64,000 nucleotides of DNA, taken from the NCBI RefSeq assembly GCF_964355755.1, contig NC_092672.1, positions 18,782,501-18,846,500 of the forward strand. Direction: 5' to 3'. This document shows positions 56,967 through 64,000 of the stretch, piece after piece; positions within the stretch are counted from its first letter, which is position 1, and every line of letters begins with the position of its first letter. The stretch comes from Antedon mediterranea (Eukaryota > Echinodermata > Crinoidea > Comatulida > Antedonidae). Under the pieces are notes generated by a model, which was given only the letters and a program-made list of their open reading frames with translations, was not told the origin of the DNA and searched no databases. The position numbers were made by a program, and so were the translations under genes.

Positions 56967-58010
56967 GTTAAAACCAAGATTTGAATAATCAATTTATAAG
57001 AATGTAAAAATGTTTAATATTCAAGTAAAAGCTGATAAAATATGCACAGTACATGCAGTGTTTATTAACGTTTTTGTATGAAATTCGATTTGGATTCTTT
57101 TAAAATTTGGCTGAATTTAAAAGAATTGAGGGCGCTTTAAAAATACAAACTAAACAAAAAGCATCAAATACATTGTGGCGTTTCATACTTTACTAAAAGG
57201 AATCTTTGGTGTTTATGCATGCAATAATAATATTTTGGAGATGAAAGGGCATGTATTGTATCTCCAAAATAAGCAATATAGATAGTAGCCTACTGCGGGC
57301 TTTGAACAATAAACATTATTTTTAACTAGAGAATTTACCTGACACATACTAGTAATTATCAAGAAGAAACATTTTAATTTATTTAAGTTTTTCTATATTT
57401 GCTTTTATATCTAAAATATGCTATAAAATTGAATTATTGCTTTTTAAGCAAAAAAGAAACAATAAACAATCTAAAAACTATAAACAAATATTTTAGCAAT
57501 TCAACTTTTACATTACAACGTTTTTAGAACAAAATGGTGGTTTTGATGCTTTATATTTTTATATCTTGTTTTGCTTTCTGTTTAATTTAAAAGAATTGAA
57601 GGCGCTTTGAATTAAAAAATAAATAAAAATATATTTATGGCCTTCCATAATATGAAACTGTCCATAATATCGAATTTGAGAAGTTTCATACATGAAAATC
57701 AATCAATTTTCAATGTGAAACGTGTCTAATCGTCGGGTGACAAAATCAAAATATCCCAACACTCAACCCACCCCGCTTCCCGACAATCAGAATGAGAAAT
57801 GGACGAAAAACTGTATTGTAGTTCGTAGGAATATTTGTGGTCATCTACGTTTGGGCAGTTTTTTGGAGAGGTAGAGTACATTTCGAAAAATTAATAGTTT
57901 GCATTGTGTAGTTATCTCCAAAACAAATGTAATAATTATATGTAGATAATCTACTTAAAACTTGAACATAATTTGTCATAGGATATTTATCTGACGCAGA
58001 TGTCATTATC
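56967..58010. repeat. 3' flank of the 52433 gene (segmental duplicate), resuming after the Penelope element
   Basis: Closely matches 50860-51960 (shared TTTGAATAATCAATTTATAA, TGAAAGGGCATGTATTGTAT, GTGTCTAATCGTCGGGTGAC). Similarity to the gene-48531 flank stops at about 58010, where unrelated sequence with the tyrosine recombinase begins. Confidence 0.85.
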
Positions 58011-58516
58011 AAGGCACAGTATTTGTGTTAGTCTAGCGACCGGACAGGACAACAAATAAAAAACACAGATAAACCATCATTGGGTGGAAATGTCATGTAT
58101 TATAATGACGAATACTTAAATGTGTATAATTGGTATAACATAGATGACATATTTAACACAAATCACCTATAGTATAAAACTGAATTATATTACATAATAT
58201 AAAATGGCTTACGCCCTATACGTTATGTCATCTGAAACAATAAATAAAATAGTGTATAACTGATATCAGTAGTAGTAGACTATTATAAAACAAAGTATAA
58301 ATCAAAGTATTAAACTCTACTTACTAAACAATACTTATTAAGTTAACAAATTTGACTTAAGCATCAAATCTGTATATCTGTAAATCTACTTGAGTTCTGA
58401 TTAAAATACAATAACATATAAAATTGACTGTAAGACAAGAGTCTGGGTGTCAGCGCCAAAAACCCAGCCTTGAATGGGTTCCCACCTAGAGCAAACAAAA
58501 ACCACTGGCCTGACCC
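58011..58516. other. Non-coding segment left of the tyrosine recombinase piece
   Basis: AT-rich, with no domain or repeat recognised. It probably belongs to the same inserted element as 58517-59633. Confidence 0.35.
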
Positions 58517-58687
58517 TTATGAACCGGACGATGAAATACGAATGTATTTCATGAAAATGGAAGATTTCCATCTACCAAATTGTTGAATGAGGCTATCTGA
58601 CATGCCTAATGACGCAGCATGTGTTGCTGCCCCAATGCGAAAACTGTGTAATGGATCGGATTCAACCCAATTGTCACGGCAACATTG
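58517..58687 (-). pseudogene. Tyrosine recombinase, C-terminal catalytic part
   Basis: The minus strand reads DPLHSFRIGAATHAASLGMS, then LIQQFGRWKSS and IFMKYIRI before a TAA at 58517-58519. These are the H-x-x-R, the W/H-position GRWKSS and the nucleophile Tyr of the tyrosine recombinase fold as found in DIRS/Ngaro retroelements, Cryptons and related eukaryotic elements. The frame is closed on its 5' side by a TAG just before CAATGTTG, and the N-terminal part lies 550 bp away. Confidence 0.85.
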
Positions 58688-59234
58688 CTAGTGGGTTTGG
58701 TGTGTTGTGGACTCAAGACAAGAATAATATACTTATAAAACACTAATATATATATATCCAGATTATCTTTTTATTACAAGGGTGCACCCAATCTGAGGTA
58801 TATAAATATCTCTATAATACAAATTACAGGTGAATTATCTTCATGAGTCCATTTCCAATTTTACGTTGAAATACAGTACTCTTTGTTCATGTCACTCCCA
58901 TATTTCCATTCCATCTTATCCATAATTTCTTCGGTGATTTCTCTGATGTTTTCTAAGCTTAATCTTCTTAATTTGGCACTTCTCTATTCTCAAGTGGCAC
59001 TGTAACACAGACAAATATTACCGTAGTATACAGTTCATTTACGGTACCCTATAACATTCATTAGATCAACAATCTATTTTATAAATATAACTATTCTACT
59101 TACAATGCAGCCTAATTCATTACTCGTACGCAAATCCCAATTTCATTGTCTTATGGTGACAATGCTCATTCGCTCCCCGTTGTCTAAAAAAACACTGTAT
59201 GCGCTACACCGCAGTCTACACAAAATATCGTTAT

Positions 59235-59633
59235 TCAAATAATTTGCTCATTACCATAATTATAGTGATCACCTGCTCTTAGTCGGCACGCCACAAACTG
59301 TTGTGTAACTGCCTTGCTATCAAGGTGCTGAAACAGGGGACATGTGAACTGTTGGCAGTGTGCACGGCAGTTGGTTAGTGCGGCCACTGGGCAGTCCTTT
59401 TTCCAGTTTTGTGGTGCCGTATTATGATTAAAGCCCCTGTTTCGTTCAGAGTTAAATCGTTGCGCTGCCAACTCTCCGAGCCGAAAAAAACCCTGAAACG
59501 ATGTAAGAAATAATGCTTCAAGCAACAGACGATGGGATAGTAATGGTTCTATAAATTGCAATGCATCGAGTAGCCTAAGAGTCCACTCTTGGCGCCCCAG
59601 AATGAATCCCGCGGATAATAATTTTTTGAACAA
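59235..59633 (-). pseudogene. Tyrosine recombinase, N-terminal/central part
   Basis: 132 codons. LLSAGFILGRQEWTLRLLDA leads to LTSFQGFFRLGELAAQ, holding the first catalytic Arg in the FRLGEL context, then CPVAALTNCRAHCQQFTCPL and FQHLDSKAVTQQFVACRLRA, typical of the region before H-x-x-R. After RLRA the match stops at an AG|GTGATC donor-like word, so this piece and the one at 58517-58687 may be two exons or one gene split by an insertion. The parent element type is unresolved. Confidence 0.82.
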
Positions 59634-59684
59634 GGAAAAACCCGATAGGATCCGGTAGGCCCACTAACATGTGTACGAACGAGA

Positions 59685-59955
59685 TTCAAACATGGAAATA
59701 AATCTTTTATTTTCAATGTGAAACGTGTCTAATCGTCGGGTGACAAAATCAAAATATCCCAACACTCAACCCACCCCGATTCCCGACAATCAGAATGAGA
59801 AATGGACGAATAACTGTATTGTAGTTCGTAGGAATATTTGTGGTCATCTACGTTTGGGCAGTTTTTTTGAGAGGTAGAGTACATTTCCAAAAATGAATAG
59901 TTTGCATTGTGTAGTTATTTCCAAAAACAAGCATAATAATTATATGTAGATAATC
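59685..59955. repeat. Extra copy of the array 3'-flank segment
   Basis: Matches 51605-51870 and 57690-57945 (GTGTCTAATCGTCGGGTGAC and following). Together with 57690-57945 it brackets the recombinase-bearing insert as a 250-bp direct repeat about 2 kb apart. Confidence 0.85.
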
Positions 59956-61377
59956 ACCCGATTCTGCTATTGTCCATAGGTGCTATCTGTAAAACTATAG
60001 CAAGTTAAACACGTTGCTGTCTGCTGTAAATGCTGTACTTTTAACACACGGTACACTGTCTGTAGCACAGTGTCTGTTGACAATTTACAATGATGTACAA
60101 CCATAGGCAGGTTTTCGTACTGCCATGCAAGAATGGATAGGTGTTTCCCGTCGCTTTTAGGCCTTCTTGTCAATTATTGTTATTATTATACGAATTACGT
60201 AATTAGTTTAGTAGCTCATCTACCTTTTTAGCAGCCCATCATGAATATTTCATGATCTTAGGTCTTAGGGGGTCTTAGCTTTCGTGGTCTTAGGTTTCGT
60301 GACACCCGGTTGACCTGTATTCTTCTAGCTAATCTTACTAGGCCTCGAGTAGGTCTACCCTAAATTCCGGCTACAATAATGGTCTATTCTGTTTATAGCT
60401 TTATTGATACTGGGTTCAAATCTGGGTTGGGACGGCTTTTTCTGATTCAAAAACAGATTTCCTTATAATAATAAAATAATATCGGCCTATGAATTTAACT
60501 TAATATTGTATTGTTTACATAATATTAGTAATTCCCATTGCATTTATTATTATATATTTTACGGTTACCCCTTAATTATACTATAGTATAACTTCCTTGT
60601 TATATTTTACAATATTTTCTTCATAATTCAGAAATTTTTTTTTTCACAGCACAAATTATCATACTGAATCATCACACACCAAGTCTCATGAAATCTCTAC
60701 TGTATTTCTGCAAGCTAATGCAGCTACATGGTATTGCCTTGAGGCTAAAATTACACTGTATACTGGCACTACCATCATTCCTGGCCCACACATAAGTACA
60801 GTCGTGTACTACTGATTCCATCCTGTGGTCAAGGCTTTATTTGCTCTTATGCTTATTTCCTCTAACATACAGAGTACGTAGGGCTTCTAATTTGCTTTTA
60901 TACCTGTTAATTTAAAAATCATTTATGCCTATTGGTGCATAAAGATCAAATTTAGACTGTAAATACTGGAATAATCACCCAAAATTTATTTCACAGCTAG
61001 TCAAAAGCATACAGAGTTTTTGTTTTGTTTTATTCATAACTGTTGAATTGCATCCCAATACATGGTACCTATTAGTATTATATCTATAAATATAAAGTAC
61101 TCTCTTATAAATAGATGTATCTCTCCAAACTACTCCAACTACCTAATCTAATAATAGTACTATTAGCATACTACTGTACACTTTGTAGACAAGAAATAAG
61201 TTGTATCCACCTAGAGGACTTATGGTAGTACTGTACAGTCGATCGTCCTCTCACTGGCCTGGTCAACATAATCTACGCCTAGATTATTACAGTAATTAAA
61301 AAGTACATTATTACAGAGATTTTTTTTTTTGCAGAAATGAAAGTTATGTGTATATAACTGATAGTTTTCAAATATTG
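59956..61377. other. Non-coding stretch with a GGTCTTAGG-rich transposon-like end
   Basis: No supported gene. At 60258-60306 the words GGTCTTAGG, GGTCTTAGCTTTCGTGG and GGTTTCGTGACACCC recur, a pattern seen at ends of invertebrate DNA transposons. The remainder is AT-rich. Confidence 0.4.
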
Positions 61378-62559
61378 AAAGACGATGAATATGTCATATT
61401 AGAACTGATATTATTTGTGAAAAAAGAAGAAAATAATGATGTTTTTACTTTTATTTTTTTAATTTTTTTTTTATTTTATTCAATTTCCAGGTAACATACA
61501 AAAATCATAAACAAGGTACGGCATCATTCAATAAAACAGAACAAAAGTACTATCAGCACCTGCGGGTAACCAAAAGTGGATCAGTTCAAAAGAACTACAC
61601 TGTCGAGTGGCTTTCCCAACTAATAGTACGAAAAACGTCAACAAACTTCTGAATTAGTACCTAAAAACATTTCTAGCTGCTCTGTCGGACCAATCACCGT
61701 TCGTTATAAACCTACTGTCATTATTCAACATACTGACCAGATATTACCAGGTAGGGATTCTATACTATTCTGTCAAACCTTTGCAAATCCACCGGTTACT
61801 AATTATAGATGCAAATCCAACATTTCAACAGAATGGAACTACTGTAACTTGGCTGGCGGAAAATGAAGTTGGTGACAATTCGTCAACAATTCGGTTACAC
61901 GTTGGAAAGTCGAATATTAATGAGAAAGACCAGATTCTACCAGGTAGGGATTCTATACTATTCTGCCAAACTTTTGCAAATCCACCGGTTACTAATTATA
62001 GATGGAGATTTAGTCCTACATTAAGCAGAGATCAGTATTTTGTAGATGAAACAGGTCAGCTTTTAACTCTAACAAATCCAACATTTCAACAGAATGGAAC
62101 TACTGTAACTTGCCTGGCGGAAAATGAAGTTGGTGAAAATTCGTCAACAATTCGGTTACACGTTGGAAAGTCGAATAGTAATGAGAAAGCAAGTAATGCA
62201 GATTCATCTAGAATTCAAAAGTCAAGTGAAACAATAGATTTATCATTGGATGTAATCATAATCATTGCTTCTGGTGTTGTTATCATTATTGTACTTGTTG
62301 TTCCCGTATATCATTATTGTTTGTGTGGTAATGATAACACTACAATATTTGATTCTTTAGGAAAAGAAGTAATTCAACCGGAAGTATATTATGAGACAAG
62401 AGAGGGAGTTATTTTAAGACATACAGTACAAGATCGTTCATTACCTCGTGTACCCCTACTACAGAAGTATATGGTCATTGGAGACACTCAACAGCTTCAC
62501 AGGTTCCTAATCATCTTGAATCGCATAGTTATACTTATATTGACACAGAAAATGATTGA
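61378..62559 (+). pseudogene. Broken Ig receptor copy: no Ig1, Ig3 partly duplicated, tail frameshifted
   Basis: Homology to the 48531/52433 genes begins inside Ig2 (KDDEYVILELIL), is interrupted by a retroposed insert at 61451-61636, and resumes at the Ig2 end. The first Ig3 copy has lost about 130 bp (NPPVTNYRC... jumps to NPTFQQNGT) and is followed, after NEK, by a second, complete Ig3 starting at DQILPGRDS. The transmembrane segment remains with two residues lost. An extra C in the LPRVP codons (about 62452) shifts the tail out of frame. The 266-codon frame at 61781-62581 is open but has no signal peptide. A silenced pseudogene is the best reading. Confidence 0.88.
61451..61636 (-). mobile_element. 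Retroposed fragment inside the Ig pseudogene
   Basis: About 186 bp absent from both intact paralogues. On the minus strand it ends in an A-rich tail (AATAAAATAAAAAAAAAATT). It contains TTGAATGATGCCGTACCTTG and TGTATGTTACCTGGAAATTG and no coding domain. SINE or LINE 3' end; a clear target duplication is not seen. Confidence 0.65.
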
Positions 62560-64000
62560 TGTCAAAGTAAGGCCCCCGTAAGTTTAAAGTCATTAGACAC
62601 AATTAATAGTTTCTTAATTCAAAATCAAAGAACTTAAACTACTGAGTATAGGCCTAAATCTACCACACATCTATAAATGGGAAATATTAATAATATATAT
62701 CACTTACTAGAGGGTGTGTCACGTCACTTCTATCGCTCATCTATTTATAGTATACAGTACGGTTCTGTACTTTGTTTCCATCTAGTAGTCAATTTTAAAA
62801 CATGTGTGTAAGTATTTACATGATTTAGAGAGGTTGTTTTTTTTGTGATAACTCATACAGTAGTAGCAGAAACAGAGAGAGAGAGAGCCGTAACTTTACA
62901 CATATTTTAGATTAACGATCTTAGATTGTACAGATTAGCGTACTTGTTGGGTTCTAATTGACCAAAAGCTAATTTTCTAGGGTACAATTTCAGGTCAACA
63001 GCCAAGTGCTACTAATTTAGAAACTGCTATTATGTGTTCTTCGCTGTGGAAGGCCTCACTGAAGTCAGTTAAAACCAACTGTCTAAGAGGTTTGAATAAT
63101 CAATTTATAAGACTGTAAAAATGTTTAAGATTCAAGTAAAAGCTGATAAAATATTTACTGAGTACACTGTACATACAGTCTTTATTTTTTCGAAACTATT
63201 ACATTTAATTAACGTTTTTGTATGAAATTCGATTTGGATTCTTTTTCACTTTTGGCTGAATTGAATGGAATTGAGGGCTCTTTAAAATACAAACTAAATA
63301 AAAAGCAACAAATACATTGTGGCATTTCATACTTTATTAAAAATTAAGGGACTCTTTTGTGTTTGTGTATGCAATAACCACACTTACGTCTTTCCATTGT
63401 TTTATTTTGGAGATAAGGGTTTTTATTAGGTCTTCAAAATAAGCAATATATATATATATATATATATAGTAGCCTACTGCGGGCTTAGAACAATAAACAT
63501 CATTTTTAATAAGGAATTTACCTGACACAGACTGGTAGTTATCAAGGAGAAACATTTTAAATTTATTTAGGTTTCTTTTTATATTTGCCTTTTTGATATT
63601 TAAAACATGCTATACAATTAAATTATTGCTTTTAAAAATGTTATTAAGTAAAATAGTGCCACAAAAGAAACCATAAACAATACAAAAATCATATTTTAGC
63701 AATATTTTCATTATTTTAATGCTACAGCACTCAACTTAGAACCCTATACCGAGAATTAACACTTTGAAATTGGTATACCTACTTTACCATACACAGTACG
63801 GCTCAATTTGAACCAAACATGCTTTATTGACGCTGACTTAATTTAAATAATACAAATATGTAACAAGAAAAGTCACACATGTAGAGTACAGAAAACATAA
63901 ATTAGTAATTGTTTGGCCAGAAAAGAAAATCAGATACTGTATATTGAATAGTACCCGCATACTCTCATTGTGTGACAACCAGAAACGCAACAGCCAATTA
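62560..64000. repeat. 3' flank of the pseudogene and 5' flank of a further array member
   Basis: 62570-63720 follows the 49887 flank with moderate divergence. From about 63690 to the end it resembles 52040-52385, the region upstream of the 52433 start (shared order of TACAG.AAACA.AAATT, TGT.TGGCCA and CAGATA). A short (TA)n lies at 63451-63468. No gene is inside the window here. Confidence 0.7.

Overview
The window reads as AT-rich nuclear DNA of a marine invertebrate, most likely an echinoderm. Grounds: dispersed TAGGCC-rich stretches (about 7.3-12 kb), single-exon immunoglobulin-superfamily genes, and a dense mix of LINEs, Penelope-like elements and non-autonomous DNA transposons, one LINE carrying a 2A-like peptide of the type known from sea urchin retrotransposons. 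The species cannot be fixed from sequence alone. Nothing looks prokaryotic: there are no operons, CRISPR arrays or rRNA genes.

Host genes. The only convincing host genes form a same-strand (+) cluster of intronless type I membrane proteins. Each has a signal peptide, three Ig domains, one transmembrane helix and a tail of about 75-100 residues with shared tyrosine and proline motifs. Members are a 3' fragment at 1-249, intact genes at 849-2201, 40778-42199, 48531-49886 and 52433-53788, and a broken copy at 61378-62559. The last 300 bp (63690-64000) resemble the 5' flank of the gene at 52433, so another member probably starts just past the window. The 48.5-64 kb part is a segmental array: gene plus 3' flank repeated about three times, each copy decorated by different insertions.

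Layout. 1-2.2 kb: two Ig receptors. 2.2-7.7 kb: non-coding, with 38-bp and about 15-bp tandem repeats. 7.7-10.9 kb: two copies in inverted orientation (one internally deleted) of a transposon with long terminal inverted repeats and 9-bp target duplications; a third, full-length copy lies at 22.5-24.6 kb. 11-22.4 kb: decayed LINE pieces, a 0.6-kb tandem repeat and a Penelope-type RT remnant. 24.8-25.9 kb: a second TIR element. 27.4-33.9 kb: a minus-strand RTE-type LINE split by a second LINE at an exactly recoverable insertion point. 33.9-40.2 kb: a plus-strand LINE (esterase/zinc-knuckle ORF1, EN, RT), itself interrupted by a 1.1-kb insert with (TA)n tracts, two hammerhead-like modules and a tRNA-Pro-like sequence, and by a 319-bp Penelope fragment. 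40.8-64 kb: the main Ig array, with a nearly full-length but defective Penelope-like element (54.1-57.0 kb) and a split tyrosine recombinase (58.5-59.6 kb).

How it fits together. The Ig genes probably encode cell-surface recognition or adhesion receptors that signal through a conserved tail. Tandem duplication, possible gene conversion and transposon traffic are remodelling the cluster. Ligand and role (immune, allorecognition or adhesion) cannot be told from sequence.
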